Shown: positions 26,660-34,954 of the stretch, piece by piece
Layout of the letters: each line of letters starts with the position of its first letter
Position numbering within the stretch: position 1 is the first letter of the stretch
From: G020351855 sp039589875
GTDB taxonomy: Bacteria > Gemmatimonadota > Gemmatimonadetes > Palauibacterales > Palauibacteraceae
Direction of reading: 5' to 3'
Assembly: GCA_039589875.1 (NCBI GenBank)
Contig: JBDHGL010000001.1
Coordinates: forward strand, 1-64,000
DNA length: 64,000 nucleotides
Notes under the pieces: generated by a model
The model's input: the letters and a program-made list of their open reading frames with translations, nothing else
What the model was told of the DNA's origin: nothing
Database searches by the model: none
Translations under genes and position numbers: made by a program

Positions 26660-26974
26660 ATAAATCCTCCTGAAGTCGAGAAACAACGGAGTCCGTTTAG
26701 GATAGACCTGACGGCCTCCGGATGAAACTGCCGTGAGACGCGCAAAGACCACACCGGCCCGGATTCCGTTCCCGTAACTCACTGCATCCCCTATTCGTGG
26801 CGTCCCCGGCTAGTTGCCTATGCAGCAGCTCCTCGCCTGGCCTTTAGCCCAAGGAGCCACATGCCGGTCAGCTGGGGTGGCGCGGCTCTCGGACGCAATC
26901 CGCCCAACTTCATGAAACGGATGTTATGGCAGCTTTTGTCTCGCGAAGGGAGCCCGGAGCTCAGGCGTCGAGGC
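26660..26974. other. Intergenic region upstream of the protease gene
   Basis: 315 bases between the TonB-family gene stop and the protease start, both on the minus strand. It contains the protease ribosome site (AGGAGG) and presumably its promoter; no convincing -35/-10 pair or conserved RNA was recognised. A short plus-strand resemblance to part of a cyclic di-GMP riboswitch (around 26718-26760) is in the wrong orientation for any gene. Confidence 0.5.
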
Positions 26975-27730
26975 TCAAACGCCAGAGCCGGCCGTGCTGT
27001 CGGAAGCGCTTGTGGAGGACTCCTCTTCCGCCGGGTCGAACCGGAGCTCGAAGCGGATCTGCTGCGCCACCCAGACGCCGACCGGCTGGTCCTGGTTCAT
27101 CGCCGGGCGAAATCTCATCTCCTGGCCGACGCTCTGGGCCGCCTGGTCCAGGCCGTCGTACCCGCTGGACCTTCGAAGCTGGAGCTTGGTGGGTACGCCG
27201 CCTTCGTTGACGAACACCCAGAGAAGCACCGCACCCTCCACGCCTTCCGATCTCAGCTCCACCGGATAGCGCTCCTGAAGTATCTGGATAACCTGCTCCG
27301 TGTTGATCAGTCTCGGCGGGGTGTCATGCGGGATGAACGGCGGGACCCAATCGGGCGTCTCGATCGATGCAGGCCGCGGAATCGCGGGACGCAGCACGGG
27401 CGACGGCGGCGCCGGAACCTCAACCGCCGGCGGCACGATCGCGAACGCATCCTCGGCCGGCGGTAGGACGACGAGCTCGATCTCCGGGTGCACGGTGAGG
27501 GTGACGCGACCGGTTAGGTGGGGAAGGATGAAGACCAGCGCCACGACATGGACCAGAATCGACACGACGACGCCGACGCGCAGGGCCTTCTTGTAGCCCG
27601 CATGTTCACGTGTGATGGCGTTCTCGAGGCTCTGTAGCGAACCGAGGAACCGAGAGGGCCAACCTGCGTCCCGCGAGCCCTCGATCTGCGAAGGCTCTTC
27701 CTGCTCGGGCGAACTGCTCTCCTCGTCCAT
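26975..27730 (-). CDS. Energy transducer TonB-family protein
   Basis: A 251-residue inner-membrane-anchored protein. There is a cytoplasmic N-terminus of about 45 residues, one membrane helix (VGVVVSILVHVVALVFILPHL, about 48-68) and a Pro/Val-rich periplasmic linker (VVLPPAEDAFAIVPPAVEVPAPPSP). The C-terminal TonB domain is at about 150-240 (GVEGAVLLWVFVNEGGVPTKL, with SSGYDGLDQAAQSVGQEMRFRPA). TonB passes proton-motive energy to outer-membrane receptors such as the one at 6898. No ExbB/ExbD genes are present in the window. The unusually long cytoplasmic N-terminus distinguishes it from short classical TonB. Confidence 0.88.
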   Translation of the reverse strand: MDEESSSPEQEEPSQIEGSRDAGWPSRFLGSLQSLENAITREHAGYKKALRVGVVVSILVHVVALVFILPHLTGRVTLTVHPEIELVVLPPAEDAFAIVPPAVEVPAPPSPVLRPAIPRPASIETPDWVPPFIPHDTPPRLINTEQVIQILQERYPVELRSEGVEGAVLLWVFVNEGGVPTKLQLRRSSGYDGLDQAAQSVGQEMRFRPAMNQDQPVGVWVAQQIRFELRFDPAEEESSTSASDSTAGSGV

Positions 27731-27847
27731 CGGCGTCCCCGCTCAGAGGGGAATCATACCTCTCCTTGTCCCGCCAACGTATATCTAACCCACAATAGGA
27801 CGACAAAGTCCGACCAGCCAGGTACCGCTCAGGCGTTAATCGAACTC

Positions 27848-28648
27848 ATGGCGATGACAGGCTCGAAAAAAAGAATCCGGCAGCATGGTTGCGGGTTCTC
27901 GTCCGCGTGGCTCGTGCAGTTGGGCGTGTTGATTCTGACCGGCCTGGGGGGGCTCGATTCCAGCCGAACCGCCATGGCGCAAGAGCCGGCCGAGGCGGAG
28001 TACCGCGCAGCGCGAGAGAGGCTCGTTCGCGAGCACATCGCCAACCCCCCGTTCGGCGCCAGGTTCGCCGTGAGGGATTCGGCCGTGCTGGCCGCGATGC
28101 AGACGGTACCCCGCCACCGATTCGTGCCGGAAGACCTCATTGGTGTGGCATACGAGGACCGGCCGCTTCCGATCGGTCACGGCCAGACCATCTCACAGCC
28201 GTTCATCGTGGCTTCGATGACCGAGATCCTGGCGGTCGGGCCTGAGGATCGGGTGCTCGAGATCGGGACCGGCTCAGGTTATCAGGCCGCCGTCCTGGCC
28301 GAGATCGTGGCCGCCGTGCTGACGATCGAAATCGTCGAGCCGCTGGCAGAGTCTGCCCGGATCCGCCTGAAACGACTGGGCTACGAGAACGTGACGGTCA
28401 GAACGGGTGACGGGTACTTCGGCTGGGAAAACGAAGCTCCGTTCGACGGAATCATCGTAACGGCCGCCGCCAGCCACATCCCTCCCCCGCTCCTCGACCA
28501 GCTTCGTCCCGGCGCCCGGATGGTGATACCGGTGGGACCTCCGTTTCAGGTTCAGACGCTCATGCTCGTGGAGAAGGGGCTCGACGGAAAGATCATTCAA
28601 CGAGGCCTCATGCCGGTCCGTTTCGTCCCCTTCACGAGATCTGAATGA
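27848..28648 (+). CDS. pcm: Protein-L-isoaspartate O-methyltransferase, probably exported
   Basis: A 266-residue SAM-dependent methyltransferase that repairs isoaspartyl residues in damaged proteins. Family landmarks are VPRHRFVPEDLIGVAYEDRPL, GHGQTISQPFIVASMTE and the SAM-binding VLEIGTGSGYQAAVLAE. A catalytic-region segment GIIVTAAASHIPPPLLDQL and VIPVG follow. About 45 extra residues at the N-terminus include a hydrophobic stretch (LVQLGVLILTGLGGL, then a MAQEPAE-type cleavage region), so the enzyme is probably periplasmic. That is unusual because SAM is cytoplasmic. The next gene, 25 bases on, is also a SAM/aminopropyl-transferase-fold protein. Confidence 0.9.
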   Translation: MAMTGSKKRIRQHGCGFSSAWLVQLGVLILTGLGGLDSSRTAMAQEPAEAEYRAARERLVREHIANPPFGARFAVRDSAVLAAMQTVPRHRFVPEDLIGVAYEDRPLPIGHGQTISQPFIVASMTEILAVGPEDRVLEIGTGSGYQAAVLAEIVAAVLTIEIVEPLAESARIRLKRLGYENVTVRTGDGYFGWENEAPFDGIIVTAAASHIPPPLLDQLRPGARMVIPVGPPFQVQTLMLVEKGLDGKIIQRGLMPVRFVPFTRSE

Positions 28649-28673
28649 TCGCCCTGCCGGCGCCCTCCGGGAG

Positions 28674-31106
28674 GTGAGCAGCCGGTCCCGGGCGTTCGTC
28701 CGGCTGCACGTTCCCATCCTACTAATCGGCGGTGTTGGCATCGCCTTCGAGATCGCGCTCATGCGCGTGTTCTCGATCGCCCAGTGGCACCACTTCGCGT
28801 ACATGATCATCAGCGTGGCGATGCTGGGGTTCGCGGCGAGCGGGACCGCCGTCGCACTGCTGCGGTACCGGCTTGCCGGGCGGGAGCGGGTCTTCCTGGC
28901 CGCCGGCTCCCTGGCGCTGTCGATCAGCCTGCTGGCCTGCTACTACGCAAGTCAAAAGGTGCCTTTCGACACCTTCCGGCTTGTCACCGAGCCGGTACAG
29001 ATCCGGCACCTCGCGGTCCTCTACCTCACGCTGGCGATTCCCTTCTTTCTCGCTTCCTGGTGCATCACGCTGGGACTTCTCCTGGATCGCGGTCGAGTCG
29101 GAAGGCTCTATGCCTTCAACATGGCGGGCTCCGGCCTTGGCGCGGTCGGAGTCGTAGGCCTGCTCTTCCTGGTGCAGCCGTCCGCGGTGCCCTGGCTGTT
29201 GACGATTCCCGCGACCCTGGCCTTCGCTCTCATCGCCAGCGGGCTCCACAGGCGCTGGCTGCTCGGACTCGCCCTGCCGCTCACGCTACTCCTCCTGGTC
29301 GACGAGCCGGTGCGGCTCTCGGAGTACAAGGGCCTCTCCTACGCGCTCCGGCTGCCGGGAGCCGAGATCGTGGCCGAGACGCAGAGCCCGATCTCCCAGC
29401 TCACCGCAGTCTCCGCCGCCGCAATCAGGGAGACCCCGGGCCAACTGTCGGGCTATCCGATGGGAGAGCTGGGCGAGCTGCCGGAGCAGATCGGCCTCTA
29501 CTTCGACGGTGGCTCCGGCTCCGTGGTGAGTCGGTTCGACGGCTCCCTTGAACCGTTCGCGTTCCTCGACTACGTGACCGGAGCGCTCCCTTATCAAATC
29601 ACCAACCGCCCGGAGGTTCTGGTCGTCGGGTCCGGCGGGGGCGTGGAGGTCCTGAGTGCCCTACGGCACGATGCGCGCGGCGTCACCGCCCTGGAGGTAG
29701 ATCCGGGCGTTCCGCGCCTTATGAGATCCGTGCTGCGCGAGTTCTCGGGCGCCCTCTACGAGCGAGATGACGTCACGCTGGTTCTGGCCGAGGGTCGGGG
29801 TTACTTGGAAGGCCGCGCCGAAGCCGAGTTCGACCTGATTCAGGTTGCGCTGCTCGACTCTTTCAGCGCGGCCTCCGCCGGCGTGTATGCTCTGGCGGAA
29901 AGCTATCTCTATACGGCGGAGGCCATCGTCCTCTACCTGAGCAGGTTGTCGCCGGACGGCATCCTCTCGATCACTCGCTGGCTGAAGACGCCGCCCCGCG
30001 ACGCGGTCAAGCTGTTCGCCACGATGGTCGAAGCCGCAGAGCGCTCCGGCATCGACGACCCGACCAGGCACTTGGCCTTTGTCCGATCCTGGAACACCGG
30101 CACCATCATCCTCTCGCGCTCACCACTGGCCGATCGGCAGATACATGCGATCCGCGCCTTCGCGGACGAACGCGGCCTGGACCTCAGCTACCTACCGGGG
30201 ATCGAGCCGGAGGACACCAATCGCTTCACCATCTTGGAGGACGAGATCTACCACCAGGCCGCCCTCGCCGTCCTCTCGGACGAGCGCCGGGAGTTCTACC
30301 GCGACTACGCCTTCCACGTCCGGCCGGCGACCGACGACCGGCCCCACTTCTTTCGCTTCTTCCGCTGGCGCTCGCTCCCGCGCTTTCTCGAGGCAGCGAG
30401 GGGCGGCTGGTTCAACTTCGTCGAATGGGGCTACGTCGCACTTCTCGCTACAGTCCTGCAGGCCGCGGTTCTAGGATTCCTCCTCGTGGTCCTGCCCCTG
30501 ATCTTGTTCGCTCGCGGTATCGACCTTGGCGAACGAACCGGTGTCGCGCTCTACTTCGGTGCGTTGGGCTTCGCGTTCATGTTTCTCGAGATCGCGTTCA
30601 TTCAGCGGCTGATGCTCTTCCTGGCCTATCCGGTCTACGCCGTGTCGGTCGTTCTCGCTTCGTTTCTCATATTCGCGGGAATCGGTAGCTACGCGGCGGA
30701 CCGCTGGATGGCTCGGGACCGGGAACGTCGGGCCGAGTGGTTGCGCCTGGTTCGCATCGCCACGCTGGCGATCGGTGCGATCGGCCTTGCCTACCTGGTT
30801 CTACTCCCCGCGGCGTTTCGGCTGGGCGCCGGCTGGCCCGATGCCGGCCGGATCCTTCTGAGCGTGGCCGTGCTGGCGCCGCTCTGTTTCTTCATGGGAA
30901 TCCCCTTCCCGGCCGGCCTGCAGCTCCTGTCCGATCGAAGCCCGAAGCTCGTCCCATGGGCATGGGGCCTCAACGGTGCCGCCTCCGTGCTTGGCGCGAC
31001 CCTCGCCACGCTCGTTGCCGTCCACCTCGGCTTCCGGGTCGTCGTTCTCGTGTCTTTCGGGCTCTACGCCTCCGCGGCGTTCACCGTGCGAAGGATCGCC
31101 GCCTGA
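28674..31106 (+). CDS. Membrane-bound spermidine-synthase-like protein
   Basis: An 810-residue fusion of membrane and methyltransferase-like parts. N-terminal helices (about 12-220) include LLIGGVGIAFEIALMRVFSI, a pattern shared with transmembrane SpeE-like proteins. A Rossmann domain (about 300-430) has LVVGSGGGVEVLSALRH, ALEVDP and DLIQVALLDSFSA, as in polyamine aminopropyltransferases and SAM methyltransferases. C-terminal helices (about 585-810) end the protein. The substrate is unknown; polyamine formation is one option, methylation of a membrane compound another. The GTG 28674 start has GGGAGG almost abutting it, so a slightly later start is possible. It ends TGATG with the permease start. 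Confidence 0.8.
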   Translation: MSSRSRAFVRLHVPILLIGGVGIAFEIALMRVFSIAQWHHFAYMIISVAMLGFAASGTAVALLRYRLAGRERVFLAAGSLALSISLLACYYASQKVPFDTFRLVTEPVQIRHLAVLYLTLAIPFFLASWCITLGLLLDRGRVGRLYAFNMAGSGLGAVGVVGLLFLVQPSAVPWLLTIPATLAFALIASGLHRRWLLGLALPLTLLLLVDEPVRLSEYKGLSYALRLPGAEIVAETQSPISQLTAVSAAAIRETPGQLSGYPMGELGELPEQIGLYFDGGSGSVVSRFDGSLEPFAFLDYVTGALPYQITNRPEVLVVGSGGGVEVLSALRHDARGVTALEVDPGVPRLMRSVLREFSGALYERDDVTLVLAEGRGYLEGRAEAEFDLIQVALLDSFSAASAGVYALAESYLYTAEAIVLYLSRLSPDGILSITRWLKTPPRDAVKLFATMVEAAERSGIDDPTRHLAFVRSWNTGTIILSRSPLADRQIHAIRAFADERGLDLSYLPGIEPEDTNRFTILEDEIYHQAALAVLSDERREFYRDYAFHVRPATDDRPHFFRFFRWRSLPRFLEAARGGWFNFVEWGYVALLATVLQAAVLGFLLVVLPLILFARGIDLGERTGVALYFGALGFAFMFLEIAFIQRLMLFLAYPVYAVSVVLASFLIFAGIGSYAADRWMARDRERRAEWLRLVRIATLAIGAIGLAYLVLLPAAFRLGAGWPDAGRILLSVAVLAPLCFFMGIPFPAGLQLLSDRSPKLVPWAWGLNGAASVLGATLATLVAVHLGFRVVVLVSFGLYASAAFTVRRIAA

Positions 31107-32413
31107 TGTCGGAGCTCCGCGTGCTGCTGGACCGCCGTTTCGGGCTGACCGAGCAGAAGACGGATGTGCGCACCGAGGCGATCGCCGGAGCGACGACTTT
31201 TCTGACGATGGTCTACATCGCCTTCGTCAACCCGGCCATCCTCAGTGAGACGGGCATGGATCAGGGAGCGGTCTTCGTGGCGACATGCATTGCCGCGATG
31301 ATCGGCACCCTGATCATGGGGCTTTACGCCAACTACCCGATCGCGCTCGCGCCCGGGATGGGGTTGAACGCCTATTTCGCCTATACGGTCGTGCTCACGC
31401 TGGGCTACCCATGGGAGACGGCGCTGGGCGCGGTGTTCATCTCGGGAGTTCTCTTCATCGCGCTGAGCCTGTTGCGCGTCCGGCAGTACGTGATCAACTC
31501 CGTCCCTCGAAACCTCAAGCTGGCTATCTCGGCCGGCATTGGACTCTTCCTCGGGACTGTCGGACTGCAGAACGCGGGCATCGTCGTCGCTCACCCGACG
31601 ACACTGGTCTCGCTGGGAGACATGAGCAGGCTGGAGCCCGCACTCGCCATCCTCGGATTCGCGTTGATCGTCGGGCTCGCCCGACGGAAAATCCCGGGTG
31701 CCGTCCTGGTCGGAATTCTGGCGGTTACCATCGTCGGCCTCCCTCTCGGACTCACCGATTTTCGGGGTATCATCTCCGCCCCACCCGACCCGACGCCGAC
31801 CTTGGTGGCGCTCGATTTAGCTGCTACATTAGAGGTCGGCTTCGTCGCCGTCGTTTTCACGTTCTTTTTCGTGGATCTGTTCGACACGGCCGGAACCCTC
31901 ATTGGCGTAGCGCATCGGGCGAACCTCCTCGACGAAGCGGGCCGACTACCCCGGCTCAACCGGGCGCTTCTCGCCGATAGCTCGGCGACTGTGGCGGGCT
32001 CTCTGCTGGGCACTTCGACGGTGACGAGCTACATCGAGAGCGCCGCCGGGACGAACGCGGGCGGCCGGACCGGCCTCACGGCGGTATTCGTGGCCGGTTT
32101 GTTCGGCTGCACCCTGTTCTTCGCGCCGCTCGCCGCGATGGTACCGGCGTACGCCACGGCCTCGGCACTCCTTTACGTGGCAGTGTTGATGGCCCGGGGC
32201 ATCGCCGAGATCGACTGGGACGATGTGACCGAGTACGCCCCGGCGGTCGTTACGGCGATCGTCATGCCTCTGACGTTTTCGATCGCCACGGGAATCGGCT
32301 TCGGGTTCATATCGTATACCCTGATCAAGCTGTTGAGCGGGCGACCGCGCGAGATCGGACCGGCGGTGCTCGTGATCTCGCTGCTGTTCGTTGTGAAGTT
32401 CTCGACCGTGTAG
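31106..32413 (+). CDS. NCS2 purine permease (AzgA-like)
   Basis: A 435-residue membrane transporter of the nucleobase:cation symporter-2 superfamily, AzgA branch (adenine, guanine, hypoxanthine). Typical segments are TEAIAGATTFLTMVYIAFVNP (about 25-45), YPIALAPGMGLNAYFAY (about 75-92) and FTFFFVDLFDTAGTLIGVA (about 250-268). LGTSTVTSYIESAAGTNAGGRTGL (about 302-325) is the substrate-site signature. It imports purine bases with protons. The ATG overlaps the previous stop (TGATG). Further down the same strand come malic enzyme and two oxamate-carbamoyltransferase-like genes, so it may feed purine or ureide catabolism. Confidence 0.92.
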   Translation: MSELRVLLDRRFGLTEQKTDVRTEAIAGATTFLTMVYIAFVNPAILSETGMDQGAVFVATCIAAMIGTLIMGLYANYPIALAPGMGLNAYFAYTVVLTLGYPWETALGAVFISGVLFIALSLLRVRQYVINSVPRNLKLAISAGIGLFLGTVGLQNAGIVVAHPTTLVSLGDMSRLEPALAILGFALIVGLARRKIPGAVLVGILAVTIVGLPLGLTDFRGIISAPPDPTPTLVALDLAATLEVGFVAVVFTFFFVDLFDTAGTLIGVAHRANLLDEAGRLPRLNRALLADSSATVAGSLLGTSTVTSYIESAAGTNAGGRTGLTAVFVAGLFGCTLFFAPLAAMVPAYATASALLYVAVLMARGIAEIDWDDVTEYAPAVVTAIVMPLTFSIATGIGFGFISYTLIKLLSGRPREIGPAVLVISLLFVVKFSTV

Positions 32414-32490
32414 GCGACGCAGCGCCCCCCGGGAACCCGGCCAGAGCGGTGGGCAACTCGGTGCAGCGCATAAACTACGGAGCAAGGGCA

Positions 32491-34188
32491 ATGAAGACGG
32501 AGAGAGAGGTCCGGAAGGCGCGACCGCCGCGCCCCACGGAAATCAGAAAGCGTATGCGGAGCGAGATCCCGCACGGCCTGGATATCCTTCATGATCCGGC
32601 CTTCAACAAGGGTACGGCCTTCAGCCTTGCCGAGCGCGACCACCTCGACATCCGTGGCCTCGTCCCTCCGGGCATCGCCACCCCCGAGATGCAGGAGGCT
32701 CGGGTGCTCGAGAATTACGGCCGGAAATCCTCCGACCTCGAACGCTACATCTTCCTCAGCGATCTGCAAGACCGGAACGAAACGCTGTTTTACAGGGTGC
32801 TGATCAACAACATCGAAGAGCTGATGCCGATCGTGTATACGCCTACGGTCGGCGCGGCATGCAAGCTCTTCGGGCACATCTACCGGCGGCCGCACGGGCT
32901 GTACATCTCGGCCGAAGACCAGGGATCGATCCGGCACGTGTTGCAGAACTGGCCCTACCAGGCGGAGATCATCGTGGTCACGGATGGAGAGAGGATTCTC
33001 GGGCTCGGCGACCTGGGCGCCAACGGGATGGGAATTCCGATCGGCAAACTCTCCCTGTATACCGCCTGCGCGGGCGTTCATCCGGAAGGCTGCCTGCCGA
33101 TCACTATCGACGTCGGCACGGACAACGAGGAATTGCTCGGCGATCCGCTGTACCTCGGCCTCCGTCAGCCTCGCCTGCGGGGGCAGTACTATGCGGACTT
33201 CATCGAGGAGTTCATCGAAGCGGTCCAGGATTACTTTCCCGAGATCGTCCTGCAATTCGAGGACTTCGCCACGCGTAACGCCTTCGATCTGCTCAGCCGT
33301 TATCGGGACCGGCTGTGCACGTTCAACGACGACATCCAGGGCACCGCGGCCGTGGCTCTGGCCGGACTTCTCTCGGCTCAGAACCTGACGGGCCGCGCTC
33401 TGGCCGACGAAAAGCTGGTGTTCTTCGGTGCCGGCGAAGCCGCGGTGGGCATCGGGAACCTGATCGTGGCGGCGCTCGTCCGGCAGGGGGTGCCGGTGGA
33501 CGAAGCCCGCGGGAGAATCTGGTTCCTGGATTCCAAGGGGCTGGTGACCCGGGATCGCACCGACCTCCAGCCGCACAAGATCCCGTTCGCCCAGGAGCAT
33601 CCGGCGATGGACGACCTGCTTTCCGTGATCGAGGCGGTCGAACCGACGACGCTGATCGGCGTGTCGGGACAGCCCGGTACGTTCACCGAGCGCGTCGTCC
33701 GCAAGATGGGAGAGCTGAACGAGCGCCCGATCATCTTCGCTCTCTCGAATCCGACCATCAAATCCGAATGCACGGCCGAACAGGCCTACGGCTGGACGGA
33801 GGGCCGGGCGATTTTTGCGAGCGGGAGCCCGTTCGATCCGGTCGAGATCGGAGGCCGGACGCTCGTACCGGGGCAGGCCAATAACTCGTACATCTTCCCC
33901 GGTGTCGGCCTCGGGCTGATCGTCTCACGATCCGAGCGCGCCACAGACGGAATGTTCTTCGCGGCCGCTCAGACGCTGGCCAAGGCGGCTACGGAGGAGG
34001 CGCTCCGCCAAGGCTGCCTCTTCCCGCCCCTGACGGAGATCCGGGAGGTGTCGGCCAGGATCGCCACCGCGGTGGCGGAGCTGGCCTACGAGCGAGAGCT
34101 GGCACGCCGGCACCGACCCCACGATGGGAACCTGTCGGAGCACATCGAGGATCAGATGTACGAGCCCAACTACCCGAGCTACGTATAG
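32491..34188 (+). CDS. maeA: NAD-dependent malic enzyme
   Basis: Decarboxylates malate to pyruvate with reduction of NAD. The start at 32491 (AAGG 6 bases upstream) gives 565 residues, the same length as E. coli MaeA; an upstream GTG-type start at 32449 is less likely. The N-terminal malic domain has GTAFSLAERD, PIVYTPTVGAACKLFG and GLGDLGANGMGIPIGKLSLY. The catalytic region has LCTFNDDIQGTAAVALAGLL and the NAD fold FFGAGEAAVGIGNLIV. GVSGQPGTFTE and FALSNPTIKSECTAEQAY are also typical. It is cytoplasmic and sits 77 bases after the permease; the following gene starts close to its end. Confidence 0.95.
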   Translation: MKTEREVRKARPPRPTEIRKRMRSEIPHGLDILHDPAFNKGTAFSLAERDHLDIRGLVPPGIATPEMQEARVLENYGRKSSDLERYIFLSDLQDRNETLFYRVLINNIEELMPIVYTPTVGAACKLFGHIYRRPHGLYISAEDQGSIRHVLQNWPYQAEIIVVTDGERILGLGDLGANGMGIPIGKLSLYTACAGVHPEGCLPITIDVGTDNEELLGDPLYLGLRQPRLRGQYYADFIEEFIEAVQDYFPEIVLQFEDFATRNAFDLLSRYRDRLCTFNDDIQGTAAVALAGLLSAQNLTGRALADEKLVFFGAGEAAVGIGNLIVAALVRQGVPVDEARGRIWFLDSKGLVTRDRTDLQPHKIPFAQEHPAMDDLLSVIEAVEPTTLIGVSGQPGTFTERVVRKMGELNERPIIFALSNPTIKSECTAEQAYGWTEGRAIFASGSPFDPVEIGGRTLVPGQANNSYIFPGVGLGLIVSRSERATDGMFFAAAQTLAKAATEEALRQGCLFPPLTEIREVSARIATAVAELAYERELARRHRPHDGNLSEHIEDQMYEPNYPSYV

Positions 34189-34216
34189 CCTGCATAGCCT
34201 CGATGATGGTTCCGAG

Positions 34217-34954
34217 TTGACGCTTCCCGCGACCGGACGGCTCGGGAAGAACGACGTTCACGTTTGGCTCGCTTCGCTGGCCGTGGAGCCCGCGGACTTC
34301 ACGCGGCTCGAGGGAGCGCTCTCCGAAGAGGAGCGGCAGCGAGCCGAGCGTCTTCGCCGTGCCGAGGACCGAACGCGATTCGTAGCCGCGCGTGGGATCG
34401 TGAAGCACCTGCTCGCCGCGTACCTGGGCGAACCGCCGGCTTCTCTGCGCTTTGCGTACGGATCGATGGGCCAGCCCAGATTGGCCGAACAGACGGCTGA
34501 GCTCGACCTGCGCTTCAACCTGTCTCACAGCTGCGATCTTCTCCTTGTGGCCCTATCCCGGGAACGGGCCGTGGGTGTGGACCTGGAGCCCATCCGCCGG
34601 CTCTCGCACCGCGAGGCGGTCGAGCGGCGGGTCTTCTCGACGCACGAGCGCGAGACGCTCGCGGCGTTGCCGGACGCTCAGAGGCTCGAGGCGTTTTTCA
34701 ACGGCTGGACCCGCAAGGAAGCGTTTGCCAAGGCGGTGGGAGATGGGATGTGGGCCACGATGGGACGGATCGAGGTCACCCTCGACCCCGTGGCGACGCC
34801 GCGCCTCGTACGCCTGGACGGGAGCGACGAAGCGGCCGCGGCCTGGACCCTCTTCCATCTGAAGCCGGCGCGAGGCTTCATCGGCGCGCTAGCGGCCGAG
34901 GGCCGCAACCTGGAACTCTCGGGCCACGCCCTGAATGCGGGCAAGCCACGGTGA
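34217..34954 (+). CDS. 4'-phosphopantetheinyl transferase (Sfp/Gsp type)
   Basis: Transfers phosphopantetheine from CoA to a carrier-protein serine, activating fatty-acid, polyketide or peptide synthases. The two signature motifs are clear: AVGVDLEPI (about 118-126 from the start used) and FNGWTRKEAFAKAVGDG (about 161-177). FNLSHSCDLLLVAL precedes the first. Length (245) fits the Sfp/EntD class. The start is uncertain: TTG 34217 avoids overlap with the malic enzyme gene, while an in-frame ATG at 34124 would overlap it by 65 bases. No carrier protein or NRPS/PKS gene occurs in the window. The stop overlaps the FdrA start (GTGA). Confidence 0.85.
   Translation: MTLPATGRLGKNDVHVWLASLAVEPADFTRLEGALSEEERQRAERLRRAEDRTRFVAARGIVKHLLAAYLGEPPASLRFAYGSMGQPRLAEQTAELDLRFNLSHSCDLLLVALSRERAVGVDLEPIRRLSHREAVERRVFSTHERETLAALPDAQRLEAFFNGWTRKEAFAKAVGDGMWATMGRIEVTLDPVATPRLVRLDGSDEAAAAWTLFHLKPARGFIGALAAEGRNLELSGHALNAGKPR

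Noticed and set aside
26718..26760. Partial resemblance to a cyclic di-GMP riboswitch (GAAA ... GACGC ... AAAG ... CCGGCC)
   Set aside because: It is on the plus strand with no downstream plus-strand gene for over 1 kb, has an insertion within the core, and lacks the conserved 5' part.
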